This document shows, one piece after another, positions 47,748-59,679 of a stretch of DNA of 64,000 bases. The DNA is from Cordilura impudica (Eukaryota; Arthropoda; Insecta; Diptera; Scathophagidae). The stretch covers positions 193,283,075 through 193,347,074 of the forward strand of contig OY821521.1 of NCBI GenBank assembly GCA_963682025.1. Reading direction: 5' to 3'. Below the pieces are notes generated by a model. That model did no database searches, had not been told where the DNA came from, and saw only the letters and a list, made by a program, of their open reading frames with translations. The translations under genes and the position numbers were made by a program. Every line of letters begins with the position of its first letter. Positions within the stretch are counted from its first letter, which is position 1.

Positions 47748-48124
47748 CTAGCAGATTCCAGCCCTCGAAATTCGAGTGCAAATTCTAGGAATTTTTATTT
47801 TTTCATTCAATAAAGACCCATAAATTATGCTAATTAATTATACCCAATTCACAAATCAACACAAAAAACAAACTCATTTTTATTACAAACACATTAACAA
47901 ATTTAGTAAACACACACATAGCATTGTATAATTTTATGTATGTGTTAGTAGCAACTTTAAATGCAATTTACTCAAAACAAATGAACAAATTTTAAAATCT
48001 GAAAATCTGAAAATTGGCCAAAAACAAATACCTTTCAAATAATATACGTTTGGTCAAAATCGGGATAAAACGGTAGAACAAAACATTGGTCACAAGAAAT
48101 CGCAAAGCCTATTAACATTATAGA
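47748..48124 (-). mobile_element. Non-autonomous Helitron, complete
   Basis: On the minus strand it runs from TCTATAATGTTAATAGGC to CTAG, between A and T. A perfect CTCGAATTTCGAG hairpin lies near the CTAG end. Length 377 bp. Confidence 0.8.
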
Positions 48125-48149
48125 TGTGAGTAGTGGTGGAAAATATGGG

Positions 48150-48290
48150 GGAATCGCTAAAAACAAAAATCGCTAAAACCGAAAGTCGCGAATAACAAAA
48201 ATCGCCAAAACAAAAATCTTCAAAATTGAAAATCGCAAAAATCAAAATCGCCAAAATCAAAAATCACTAAATAAAAATTGCCAAAAGATA
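48150..48290 (-). repeat. Small AAAAATCGCCAAAA minisatellite
   Basis: About eight units of AAAAATCGCCAAAA or close variants occur, the reverse complement of the TTTTGGCGATTTTT/TTTTAGCG family at 32.6-36.6 kb. It is adjacent to the Helitron's 5' end. Confidence 0.65.
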
Positions 48291-48654
48291 TTTTTAATTG
48301 AAGGTCAATCGTTGCCGGATTAAATTTTGAAAATCCATGAAAAAACAAAAAAATATTGTAAAATAGGAGTGTTAATTTCGGCTGTGCTGAAACATAAGAA
48401 CCCTCCACATGGTTTTCACGTTTAAATTAATATCTGGACTTATTGCACTATTTACAACAAAGTTAAACAAAACAAGTTGACAAGTAAACAATTTGATAAA
48501 CTTCATACTAAATTATTACAGCAAACACACTGATTGTTTTAAATTTTTTAGAGGTGTCTTCATATATTTGGACATATCTTGGCACGATGATGCTCGATTT
48601 ACTCTATTTGCATAGCACTGCTCGAAATGATGGCAAACAATATTGTCATAACGT

Positions 48655-49618
48655 TAAATGGTTTATTTTCTGAGTAAGCGTGATTTCGACGGACAGGCGG
48701 ACATCGCTATAGCGACTCGAGTTGTTATAAAGATCAAGAATATATTCTTTATGGGCTCGAAAGTTAATATAGTTTTCGATGCATTACAAACGGAAAAACA
48801 AACTGATATATCTGTGGTTTTCTGGAATAACCGCGTATGTCCATTTTTGTCAGTTTTGGGTTAACGATGCCATATATAATAATTTTTAACGCTCTTTACA
48901 TGTTTCATTAAAAAAAAATATATATATTGACCATTTCTGAGCTTTTTCTTTAAATAACGACTTATCTTAAATGTTTATTAAATTAGTTTGCAGCACTAAC
49001 AACGTATGTCAACCAACGTTTGATCGCTGACAAATTATTTTCTCAGAAAACGACACATAGCGACATACGTTGTTATAAATGAAAAAAAAAAATGCAAAAT
49101 AATTTTGGATTATTTTTCAGTTTATGATCACTTATAAAAACTTGTGTGTTTATTTCTGTTATTTTTTGTCACTATTATTCTTGATACGTTATTATATTCT
49201 CACCCTAAGTCCCGCTAACTTTCTGTTGACGAAAAAAAAATCAATTTTTCAAGCAACAACAACTTATGTTTAAATGTGTAGTTGCACTGGTAGTTTTCTT
49301 TTTCAAAGGAAACGACATTTGTCGACATAAGTTGTTTTATCTGCACACACTTTAAGTGTTATTTATATATTGTTTTTTTCGTCCTTCTCTAGGATCTATT
49401 CCTCAAAGATTTTTGACTCAAAATTTTTTATAAAGTATTTATTGCCCATATCTACAAGACTGTTAAATGAAATGTCCTAAAAACTTTATATCGAGCCCAT
49501 ATTTCAAATATAACGTTTTTTGGCTCTCCTGAACATATTGATTTTATGACATACGCGGTTATTATAGAAAACCACAGATATAGCCTCTGCACAGTGGGGT
49601 TGGAGGGTATAATAAATA
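48655..49618 (+). mobile_element. Dispersed fly repeat tail interrupted by element Y
   Basis: GGACAGGCGGACATCGCTAT, AAGATCAAGAATATATTCTT, TATGGGCTCGAAA, then ACAAACGGAAAAACAAACTG at 48655-48806 continues after element Y with GCCTCTGCACAGTGGGGTTG and GAGGGTATAATA (49583-49618). This order (GGACAT, AAGAATATAT, CTTTATGGGGTC, ACAAACGGAATGACAAACTTAATAT, GGAGGGTATAA) is a familiar tail of dispersed elements in flies. I cannot name the parent element. Confidence 0.55.
48811..49578. mobile_element. Inverted-repeat element Y, copy 2, with TATA duplication
   Basis: TCTGTGGTTTTCTGGAATAA is mirrored by TTATTATAGAAAACCACAGA. TATA copies lie at 48807-48810 and 49579-49582, and the flanks join into a known repeat, so the insertion is clean. 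It matches 31808-32559 along its length, including GATGCCATATATAATAATTT and TTATATCGAGCCCATA. Confidence 0.75.
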
Positions 49619-49744
49619 TAAAATAAATAAAATAAAATGTTCTAATTGTAGGAAAAGTTTAATATGAGAACATACATGTGAATAAGTCCCGGTAAGTCAG
49701 AGCGAGGCACAACAGGGCAGACTAATGAATTTATATTTATACAA

Positions 49745-50971
49745 AGAAATAAATTTTCAATAAAATAACATCAATTTCTAGTTGCATATTTTGCTTTATA
49801 TATATCTTTTGCATATTTTCTATATATCAAAAGTCTTATCTACTAAAGCGATTTCATAAATATCTATGGCTAATTCCATAGTAACAGACATGATCTTTCT
49901 AATCCGATATTATACAGTAAAAATTTTTAATTGTTCATAAAAATATACAAAATTATGCAGACGGACCTGATCAACATATTTACCATTAGAAAAGCTGAGA
50001 AAGTATTATTGTTATTAATAATTGAGGGCAGAAAGCAGTCGTGACAGACATGACAACGAACGGACATCACTTTAGAGAATGTTTGTAAAACACAGAAAAG
50101 CTCTGAAGTTATCTTAATACATGAATTCTAAGATAAATTATAGTGAAAAAAAAATTTTGTAATGTGACAGACATGATATTGCCTTTATTTTCAAAATTAC
50201 TTAATTACACTTTTTCTTTCTTACCGAAAAATTATTAAAAATATATCCAACAATCTATTGTCGTATTTACATACCCTTTTCTTTGAAATGGTATCTATAA
50301 AAATTACTTAAATTAAAATTTTAAAATTGGAGTTACCCCTATTCGAATACAAAAATTAACAAGAAAAGGGCTTCGATTTGTTACTGCATATATTGCATAT
50401 TTTAGCAAATTTTTTCGTTACATGCTTATTTTTTCATATTTGATTTATGCAAAATGCTTGTTTATTAATCTTTTCTCATGACTATCGAATTACTAATTGT
50501 GCATCAATTTGTCGATGCGTATTTTTGCATATTTAATCTTAAAGCATGTTTCTGCATATATTTATCATTTATTGAACTATTTTCAAATATAGTTATCTGA
50601 TTACAGAAAGTTACAATAACATGGCATCGACTTGTTGTTGCGATATTTGCTTTAAATGTTGTTTTTGCATATTTCCTAAATTTTTTTTCGTAAATATCTA
50701 TTCGAATCTAAAAAGTTACAAATAGCATCGAATTGTACCTGCATATTATTGCATATTTTTGCATATTTTGACTAAGATGCATATTTTTACGCATTTTTTT
50801 TTATCAAAGTGTTTATTTGTTGAACTTCTTTCGTAAATATCTATCCGAATCAAGAAATTTGCAATAACATGACATCGATTTGTAGTTGCATATTATTGCA
50901 TATTTTTTTTAAATGCATATTTTTGAATATTTATATCTAAATATTTATTTATTGATCTAGTTTTATAAATA
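49745..50971 (-). repeat. 137-bp AT satellite
   Basis: Satellite units occur in the - orientation. A non-satellite segment at about 49868-50336 begins GGCTAATTCCATAGTAACAG and contains GTGACAGACATGA three or four times. It may be a relative of the 41256 TIR element, but its right end is unclear. Confidence 0.7.
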
Positions 50972-51904
50972 CTAGCAGATTCCAGCCCTCGAAATTCGAG
51001 TGCAAATCCTTGGAAATTTTATTTTTTCATTAAATAAGGACCCTAAAGCAGTGGTGGCCATCGAGAGAATTGAATTAGTAGTAGTGTTTATGAGCATGTG
51101 TTAGTTGTACTACACTGATCGAAATCCATGGAAGTAACACAATGCCAATATTAAATGTGTTTGTGTAGATTTTGTTTGAATGTGTTTATGAATGACTAAA
51201 AGAGAAAATAGTTGAGTTCACGAAGAGTATGGTAAAATTTTAAATATATTTTGTTGTTCTAAAATTTTAAATCTTACATTCTAAAAATGTAAAACAAAAA
51301 TGTGAAGAACATTTACACTCTTTTATTCATAAGTTTGAAGTTTATTAAATCAAATAAGTATTAATAAGTAATTAATTTCTTTAAAAAACAAAAAAAAAAA
51401 AAAAAATAGTGGTATGTTACCAAAAACTAAAAAAACTTACCAGTCTGCAGTAACTGGTCATTTTTTAAAATTTAAAAAAAAAAAATGCATAAAAGACAAC
51501 TATAATGTTGTCAAATGGAGGCGACGTATATAATTTATAGAAAATGTTTAATTTATAACAGATTCAACTGCTTTGCGTAATTTAGTTTATCAAGTCTTCG
51601 AAATTTTCTCAACATTTTTGGTTTCTTTAAAACAAATATTCTCTGTGTACCTAACAAAAAAAAATATAAACCATTAACATATTTAAAAAACACATACATG
51701 CCATTGTATAATTTTATGTATGGGTTAGTAGCAACTTTAAATGCAATTTACTCAAAATAAAGGAAAAAATTTAAAAATCTGTAAATCTGCAAATCGGTTA
51801 CAATAAAATTCCTTTCAAATAATATACGTTGGGTCAAAATTGGGATAAAATGGTAGAAGAAAACATCGGTCACAAGAAATCGCCTAGCCTATTAATATTA
51901 TAGA
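50972..51904 (-). mobile_element. Helitron carrying an internal insertion
   Basis: The CTAG end (50972) with a perfect CTCGAATTTCGAG hairpin and the TC end (51904, TCTATAATATTAATAGGC on the minus strand) are both present. About 600 bp of foreign sequence (51056 to about 51655) lies inside. The outside flanks TTTATAAATA and TAAATCTGAA rejoin into one satellite monomer, so the Helitron entered an A/T site without target duplication. The inner insertion starts CAGTGGTGGCCATCGAG, which looks like a hAT terminus; no matching right end was found. Confidence 0.75.
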
Positions 51905-52153
51905 TAAATCTGAAACAATGAATTTTCTTAAATATGGCATCAAATTGTGTCTGAATTATTTTGCATATTTTGTTTGAAATGCATATTTATGCTTTTTTTT
52001 ATAAAAATATTTGTTGAACTATTTTTATAAATATAGATTTGAATCAATAAATTCTGTAAAATATGGCATCGCTCTGTAGTAGCAAATTTTTACATATTTT
52101 TCATTATATGCATATTTCTGCATATTTATATCAAATTATTCGTTTATTGAATA
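51905..52153 (-). repeat. 137-bp AT satellite
   Basis: About two units occur between two Helitrons of opposite orientation. Confidence 0.7.
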
Positions 52154-52400
52154 TCTATAATATTAATAGGCAAGGCGATTTCTTGTGACATATTCTACAT
52201 CTTCAATTACCAACCGATTATGATAAAGCATATACAATTTGAAAGGTATTTCTTTGCAGATGTTCACCATATTTACAGATGTGCACCATCTGGTACATTT
52301 TTTTTGAGTAATATTCATTTAAAGTTGCTACTAACACATACATACAACACATACTGTGTGCGTGTGTGTATAAATTGTGGCTTTAGGCTCTTATAAAATT
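52154..52400 (+). mobile_element. Helitron 5' half, + orientation
   Basis: It starts TCTATAATATTAATAGGC (then AAGGCGATTTCTTGTGAC) after a host A and follows the family body to TAAAGTTGCTACTAACACAT. The CTAG end is missing. A short GTGTGCGTGTGTGT tract near 52358 marks the breakdown of similarity. Confidence 0.7.
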
Positions 52401-52482
52401 ATTTATAAACAAACCAATTTATATATCTTCTGTGTTTTCAACAAATATTTATAATGAAATTTAATGAATTTTATTTAAATAT

Positions 52483-53156
52483 TCAGAATCACTTTCTGAG
52501 TCAATTTCGCGATGTCCGCCCGTCCGTCTGTCCGTCTGTGTGTCCATATAAACCTTTTAATCAAACTACAGGTCGCAAATATGTATATGTTTTGATGAAA
52601 TTTGGTATATAAGCTTTTATCGGCTATAGGATGAACGCTATTGAAATTAGTGAAATTTGGTCCATGTTCAGACCAAGTCTCCATACAAATGACCCCTATG
52701 AAATCGACATAAATTGCAATAATCCAAATTATCATCATATAGATCTCAGTCAAATTGGGTTTGTATGTGTAGTCAGTAGTCCAAAAATAATCCCTATAGG
52801 ACATATAGGCCCCATATAGAGCTGCTTCCCGATCTCCACTTAAATCTATCAAAAAACAAAAATATTGCACAGATTTTTCTGAAATTTGGTTTGTATATGT
52901 TTTTGTAAAAAAGGAGTGACTTTACCAAATATGGTCAGGATCGGTCCATTTTTTCGACCTATTCCCCATATAGATATAGCATCCGATATGAACTTTTTCA
53001 TATCTGCAGCCGAAAAAATTAATAAAAATCCCACTCAAATTTGGTTTATGCTTAATTCCTATATTCAATTAGTAGGACCGAAGAGATAGGGTCTCTAAAC
53101 CATGGTATAGGATATCGTATAGTCGGTCTAGACCGACTCTAATTTTCCTACTTGTT
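52483..53156 (+). mobile_element. Helentron, 5'-truncated
   Basis: It begins at CAGAATCACTTTCTGAGTC just before the GTCC run (GTCCGCCCGTCCGTCTGTCC at 52513) and runs to GGTATAGGATATCG, the hairpin TAGTCGGTCTAGACCGACTC and TTTTCCTACTTGTT. Confidence 0.75.
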
Positions 53157-53279
53157 TTTTTTTTATTTTTATTAAAAATCATTAATTTTGTGTCCACTCT
53201 ATAACCTAAAGTCTTCCGTATAGGTCATGCCAACCCAAATCTACCATATCTATATTGGATTAGAAATAAATATTTATAC

Positions 53280-54650
53280 AATTCAATAAGTTAACAATAT
53301 TTTGGCAATGATTTTTAGTTCAATATTTTGCCATATTTTGCCTTAAATTCATAATATTGCTTAGTTATATCAAAATATTTATTTATTGATATATTTTCTT
53401 AAATATATAAACTAGTTTGCTAAAAGATCACATCGATTTTTAGTTGCATATTTTTGCATATTTTTGCTTTAAATGGTTAATTTTTATATATATATATAGA
53501 AATGTTTATTTATTGAGCTATTTTTATAAATATAGATCTGAATAAATAAATATTTTAAGTAATGACATCGATTTATGGCTGCATATTTTTTCATATTTTG
53601 CTTTAAATACATATTTTTGCTTATTTTTGCAAAATATTCTTTTATTGAACCATTTTCTTAAATATATACATCTGAATCAATTAATTTGCTATAAGATGAC
53701 ATAGATTTTTAGTTGCTTATTTTTGCATATTTTTGCTTTAAATGCTTAGTTTTGTAAATGTGTTTATTTATTGAGCTATTTTTATAAATAAAGATCTGAA
53801 TGAATAAATTCTTTAAATAATGACATCGATTTATAGCTGCATATTTTTTCATATTTTGCTTTAAATACATATTGTTGCTTATTTTTGCAATATATTCTTT
53901 TATTGAATCATTTTCTTAAATATATATATCTGAATCAATTAGTTTGCTATAAGATGACAGCGATTTGTAGTTGCATATTTTCGCTTTAAATACTTAGTTT
54001 TGCATATTTATATAAAAATATTTATTTATTAAACTATTTTTATAAATATAAATCTGAATCAATAACTTCTCTATAAGATGGCATCGATTTGTAGTTGCAT
54101 ATTTTGCTTTAAATGCATTTTATTGCATATTCATATCAAAATATTCATTTAATGAACTATTGTCATAGATATAATATACCCGATCAATGTATATACATTT
54201 TTTTGCTTATGTTTTGTCAATATGCTTACTTATTAAACGTATTTTTTTCAAAAAAATCTATATCCATTTTAATACATTTTTAATAAAATGGTAGCGATTT
54301 GTAGCTGCATATTGTTGCATGTTTTGTTTGAAATGCAGGATTTGTGAATTTTCATACAAATGCGCATTTATTTGACTTTTTTTTCTATATTTAATAAATT
54401 TGCAATAAATGATATCAAAATGATATATCTGCATATTTTGCTTTAAATTAATTTTTTTTTTTTGCATATTTATAGTAAAATATTTTTTTTTATTAAAACT
54501 ATTTATTTTCATAAATATGTATCCAAATCAACAAAATTACAATAAATTGCTTCAGTTTGTACATGCTTATATCTGCATATTTTGCTTTAAGTTCATGTTT
54601 TTGCATATTTTTTATTACGCTTATTTTTCATAAAAACCTAATCGAAGAAG
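53280..54650 (-). repeat. 137-bp AT satellite
   Basis: About nine to ten units. Here many units share the variant TTTATAAATATAGATCTGAA and GCTATAAGATGACATCGATT, so this block looks like a local subfamily. Confidence 0.8.
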
Positions 54651-56432
54651 ATATGTTTATTGAAGTTTTTTTTTTACCCGTAACTCAAGATTTTTGAGGT
54701 GTTTCGCAAATTTCAAGGACAGAGTCTTGTTGTACTCGACAAGACGTACTAGAAAAAATAGTATCGCATCCCAGTATTTTTGTTTCATTCTTTTTTTAAG
54801 ACAAATTTTTTAATCCAAAAAATTTTTATTCCAAAAAAAGTATTGTTTTACACATTATTTTCATGGAATTATATTTCGTTAACGGCTTTTTTTACATCTG
54901 TTTTTGGTCTCATTTTTTTCCTCAAAAATATTTTTGTGAAAAATAATCTTCTGTGGAGCCTTATGTCCCTTTAAAAACTTTTAGTTTTTGTTTTATGCAA
55001 GATTTAAGGTCAGACCATATTCACACACTTAAAACTGTTTTTGTGTAGCTCTCATCATCGTACATATAAATGATATCCTTGCATGTTATATATTTTAATT
55101 TGTTACATTTCGCTTCACTTCTTATTTAGAATCATTTAAAACGCTAAACTTTACAATACACATCACTTGGCACTGCAGTTGCCAGTGTATGCGTAATCAT
55201 ATGACATTCATATAATGTAGAATTGTACTCATCTTGATCTGAAACACTTATCGATGAAATAGTTTAACACTTGATGCATTTTTAGCTTAGAATACATTTT
55301 AATAAAAACACATTTAATAAAAATAATGCATTTCACAAACACATATGCACATTTGCTACACATATATTGCATTTTTATACCCTACACGAAAAAAGTTTAT
55401 AAAAAGTGTGCTTTGATTTGTAAAAAGCAATTAAAATCTTCAGCGGTATAATATTTGAGTTATTTTTGAAATATTTGTAAGAATAAAATATTTAAAAAGT
55501 TAATATGAATAGTTCAAAAATTTCATTTAGGGGACGGTATTTAAAAGTCTGCATGTCGGTATAAAATATTCATATTTTCTGTTAACAATTTTGTAGATGT
55601 AAAGCAGAGATAGTTGAGATGGGCACGTGAATTATACATGGCACACTTTTAATTTGATTTAGCCTAGAATTTAAAATATGAAAATAAATATTTTTTTTTT
55701 ATAAAATTACAAATTCATATTGTATCATATTTACATAATTTTACTTTTTTTCCTTTCTTAAATTTACACAAAATATTGTGTCGCCCGTCCATCTCTGGTT
55801 TGTACTTTTGCTCAAGCGATTGCTTTCTTTATTCTTACCAATTTCTATAAACGAGATATTTCTTCCTCCATCATCTAGTTATAATACAATTCAAATAAAT
55901 ATTATGAGTTTAAATCAGAAAATTGCATAAAATACATAAGTATTTGCAGATAATGGTTGGCCAAACTACATTTATTCTCAATGTTTATTGAGTATTGAAT
56001 AAAAGCTAGCAAACACATATTTAGCAAAGATTGCATGTTTCATAAAAGAGTTTTAACAAGAAGTTATTTTATTATGCAACATGTTCAATTTAGTGTTGCT
56101 TGATCGGATGATTTTTATTTTGGGAATGTGCATTTTAGATGAGAGTATTATAGACCCAGTTCTGGAACTAAAACTATTCATGGTTTTTTTTGGCAGTTAT
56201 AGCACATATTTGCAGTGCTAAGAGACAGCTTAAAATTAAAATCAATGTATGGACTGATGAAAGAAAAAGTTCTTGAAATGATATATACCGATTCTAAGGA
56301 ATTTTACTGAGTATTCATGTGATGATGCATTAGCATGAGGTAAAAGGTTTTTCTTCGAACAGCAACATTAAATATTAGTTTTGGAATTCAACAAAGCTTT
56401 GGCTTTAGGCCTAAAGAAATATTTAGAAAATA
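54651..56432. other. Unique intergenic DNA left of the hAT nest
   Basis: No supported gene, RNA or repeat terminus. The frame at 54780-54974 is Phe-rich and has no family features. Confidence 0.4.
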
Positions 56433-56502
56433 ATATATTCCAGGCATGGCCAAATTGCGGCTCGCGAATGAATGAATGCGGCTCTCGAAAAAAAAATGAA
56501 AA

Positions 56503-57207
56503 AACACGTAAGAAAATTATAGTTGGTCTAGACCGATTATACGATACCCTATACCATGCGTTTAGAGACAATATCTCTTAGGCCTAACTAACTGGACATA
56601 GAAAATAAGCATAAACCAAATTTGAGTGGGATTTTTATTAAATTTTTTGGCTGCAGAGATAAAAAAGTTCATATCGGATGCTATATCCATATGGGGACTA
56701 GGCCCAAAAGTGGACCGATCCTGACCATGTTTGGTAAAGTCTCTAGTATTTTGCAAAAATATATACAAACAAAATTTGAGAAGAATCAGTGCAAAATTTT
56801 GCTTTTTGATAGATTTAAGTGGAGATCGGGTAGTAGCTCTATATGGGGCCTATGACTAAGAGTTGTACCATAGGTATCATTTTTGGACTACTCATTAATG
56901 AATGTAATAAACCCATACAAACCCAATTTGAGTATGATCTATATGACAATTTGGATCTTATGGTAATTTATGTCGATTTCATAGGGGTCATTTGTATGGG
57001 GGCTAGGTCTGAACATGGGCCGATTCTCACCAATTTCAATAACGTTCATCCTATGGCCGATAGAAGCTTAGACAACAAACTTCATCAAAATATATTCATG
57101 TTTGCGTCCTGCAGTTTGATTACAAGGTTTACATGGACACATAGACGGACGGACGGACGGACATCGTTAAATCGAATCAGATAGTGATTCTGATTCGATC
57201 GGTAGTG
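56503..57207 (-). mobile_element. Helentron, truncated at its TATACCC end
   Basis: The hairpin TAGTTGGTCTAGACCGATTA lies at 56520-56539. The body runs to GACGGACGGACGGACGGACA (57143) and breaks after GATTCTGATTCGATCGGTA, so about 110 bp of the opposite end is gone. It shares the private variant CAGATAGTGATTCTGATTCG with the next copy. Confidence 0.75.
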
Positions 57208-57360
57208 AAAAGATTATATTGCTGTTTTCTGATTGAAAGGTTATATTTGTTGTTTTTGTTTCAAGTTACATCGGCAATTATAAGTTTCTGTGTAATAATT
57301 GTGAAATTAATTTTGTTCATTTCAAGGTAATTAATTATTAACAAATTTCAATTGTTTTAT

Positions 57361-58120
57361 TATACCCTATACCACTATGTGGTTTGGGTATAATGACTTT
57401 GTGCTGCTGCTTGTAACAACTAAAAATATTTGACCTACACCCATCTTTAATTATACCGATCGAATCAGAATCACTATCTGATTCGATTTAACGATGTCCG
57501 TAATCAAACTGCAGGTCGCAAATATGAATATATGTTGATGAAGTTTGTTTTATAAGCTTCTATCGGCCATAGGATGAACGTTATGGAAATTGGTGAGAAT
57601 CGGCCCATGTTCAGACCTAGCCCCCATACAAACGACCCCTATGAAATCGACATAAATTACCATAAGATCCAAGTTGTCATATAGATCTTACTCAAATTGG
57701 GTTTGTATGCATTTATTACATCCATTAATGAGTAGTCCAAAAATGATACCTATGGGACAACTCGTAGTCATAGGCCCCATTTAGAGCTGCTACCCGATCT
57801 TCACTTAAATCTATAAAAAATCAAAATATTGCACTGATTCCTCTCAAATTTTGTTTGCATATATTTTTGCAAAATACAAGAGACTTTACCAGACATGGTC
57901 AGGATCGGTCCATTTTTGGGCCTAGTCCCCATATAGATAGAGCATCCGATATGAACTTTTTCATATCTGCAGCCGAAAAAATTAATAAAAATCCCACTCA
58001 AATTTGGTTTATGCTTATTTTCTATATCCAGTTAGTTGGGCCTGAGAGATAGGGTCTCTAAACGCATGGTATAGGGTATCGTATAGTCGGTCTAGACTGA
58101 CTATAATTTTCTTACTTGTT
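57361..58120 (+). mobile_element. Helentron with deleted GTCC run
   Basis: It opens TATACCCTATACCACTATGT and closes with GGTATAGGGTATCG, the hairpin TAGTCGGTCTAGACTGACTA and TTTTCTTACTTGTT. At 57490-57505 GATGTCCG is joined directly to TAATCAAACTGCAGG, so the tetranucleotide run and the following ~30 bp are missing. It is the inverted counterpart of 56503-57207. Confidence 0.8.
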
Positions 58121-58190
58121 AAGTTTGAATTAGTATTTTGTTAGTAGAATAAATTACGCATTCTTTTCTAGATTAATTGAAATGTTAAAT

Positions 58191-58555
58191 ATGTCGCCAG
58201 AACACAAAAAAGGAGATATGAGGAAGAAAATCGTAACTTCAAGCAAGAATGGGAAGAAGCATTTGTATTCGTCGATAAAGGGGAAAACCTTTGTGTCTTA
58301 TCTACAATGAGTCACCTAATCATTATAAAGCCAGTAATTTTAAACGGCATCATGAGAAAACACATAGTATATTTTTGGCTAATTATCCGTTACATACCGA
58401 CATCCGAACAAACAAAATAAAATCTTTAAAGTCTTGATAAAATAGTCAGCAAACATTATTATCATCTTTTAGTAAAGAAGCTGATAACGCTACAGAAGCT
58501 AGTTTTATGATCGCTTCGAACGTCGCCCATTGCCATACTTTGAAATTGTAAAGAT
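58191..58555 (+). pseudogene. hAT transposase N-terminus (BED-type zinc finger region)
   Basis: The start MSPEHKK is followed, after a frameshift, by RRYEEENRNFKQEWEEAFVF and, after another, by LCLIYNESPNHYKASNFKRH and HEKTH. This is the N-terminal pattern of GTF2IRD2/ZBED5-like hAT proteins, in which a Cys-x2-Cys...His-x-His zinc finger follows a 'F..EW...Y.F' block. Here the first Cys pair reads C-x2-Y, so the finger is damaged. Two in-frame stops follow at about 58435. The fragment ends where the minus-strand hAT piece begins. Confidence 0.65.
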
Positions 58556-59676
58556 TCAAAAAAAAGATGCTAATTTTTTTTTTCAAATTTCATTACCTTC
58601 ATATTGAAAAATTAAATACTTATTAATAAATTCTTTGGTTTTTAAATCGAAAAATTAATATAAAACATAAGTTTCGATTTATATTTTGTAAATTTTAATT
58701 AAAATTATTTTGGATTTCATCTATAATTTTTTTACATCAAATTGAGTTTTTTTTTAATTTTAAATTAAATATTATTAATTTTAGGGGGATTTTTTTTAAT
58801 ATCAAATATAACAGAAATTACATTATCAAAAAATACGATTATATTACAATAATTGGTTTATGGAATCTAATATTTCTGTGATATCTTCATCTTCAAGTTC
58901 GCCTTGGCTCTAATATTTTTCTGGCGATCGACTTTTATCAACGACATCGCTCGGTATATTGTAAGTGTAACAGTACCCATTTTTCAATTTCAAACCTTCT
59001 TTTATACGTATTACAGAACACGGATTTTATTCTGTTCAAAGTTTGCTTTTAACTAAAGCCGTTAAACTAAACAAACGTCCAACTTCGGGTTTTGAGAAAG
59101 ATAAAACTAATAAAGACAATACAAATATTAATAACCCTTTCAATGGATTTTCGCCAATAGAATTTTTGTTAACTTCAATTCATAAAGAGGTTGTATTCAG
59201 TGTTGTATCCCAATATTGTTCTGTGATATAACTCCATTGGTTCTGAATTATTTCTGTTTCAGATGATCGAAATTTAAATTCTTCTAATATATTGGTTATC
59301 GGTTCCTTTACCTGGTTTCATGTGTTTTGTATTGAAAATTTTGGCATTTTTTTAATACAATAATATTTTTTGGCAATCGACTTTTTAATTCATTAAAAAC
59401 TGTTGTTGGTGTTTACATTCAAAATGTTTTTTTTATATTTATATTTGTTGAAAGAAACGCGCAGAGTGGTAAAAAGAGTAACACATAAAATTCTCGTATT
59501 ACACTTTGAGAAATTAAAATATATCAATACCATTAAGATTAAAATTAAAATTAAAAGCAACTTTTTGTTAATAAAAGATTCTAAGTTAGCATCTAGCATC
59601 TTTTCATAGATTTTGGATGCTAAATGACAAAAAAAGTTGCTAAATCTAGCAACTAAAATGCTAAAATGGCAACACT
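58556..59676 (-). mobile_element. Second hAT element, internally deleted, on minus strand
   Basis: The right edge, read on the minus strand, is CAGTGTTGCCATTTTAGCAT, a typical insect hAT terminus, at 59657-59676. The left edge near 58539 reads CATTGCCATACTTTGAAA, a plausible but poor partner. Inside is the C-terminal part of a transposase (next entry). No 8-bp duplication is visible, so the insertion was probably accompanied by loss of neighbouring sequence from the outer hAT. Confidence 0.5.
58858..59195 (-). pseudogene. hAT transposase C-terminal dimerisation domain
   Basis: One minus-strand frame reads NPLKGLLIFVLSLLVLSFSK, then PEVGRLFSLTALVKSKL, stop, and further on IKEGLKLKNGYCYTYNIPSD. 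This corresponds to the conserved hAT C-terminal block ('SFSNAEVERVFS...VKSKLRNR') with the usual Asn-Ala and Glu-Arg positions changed. At least three stops are present. The family differs from the outer hAT. Confidence 0.65.
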
Positions 59677-59679
59677 GCT

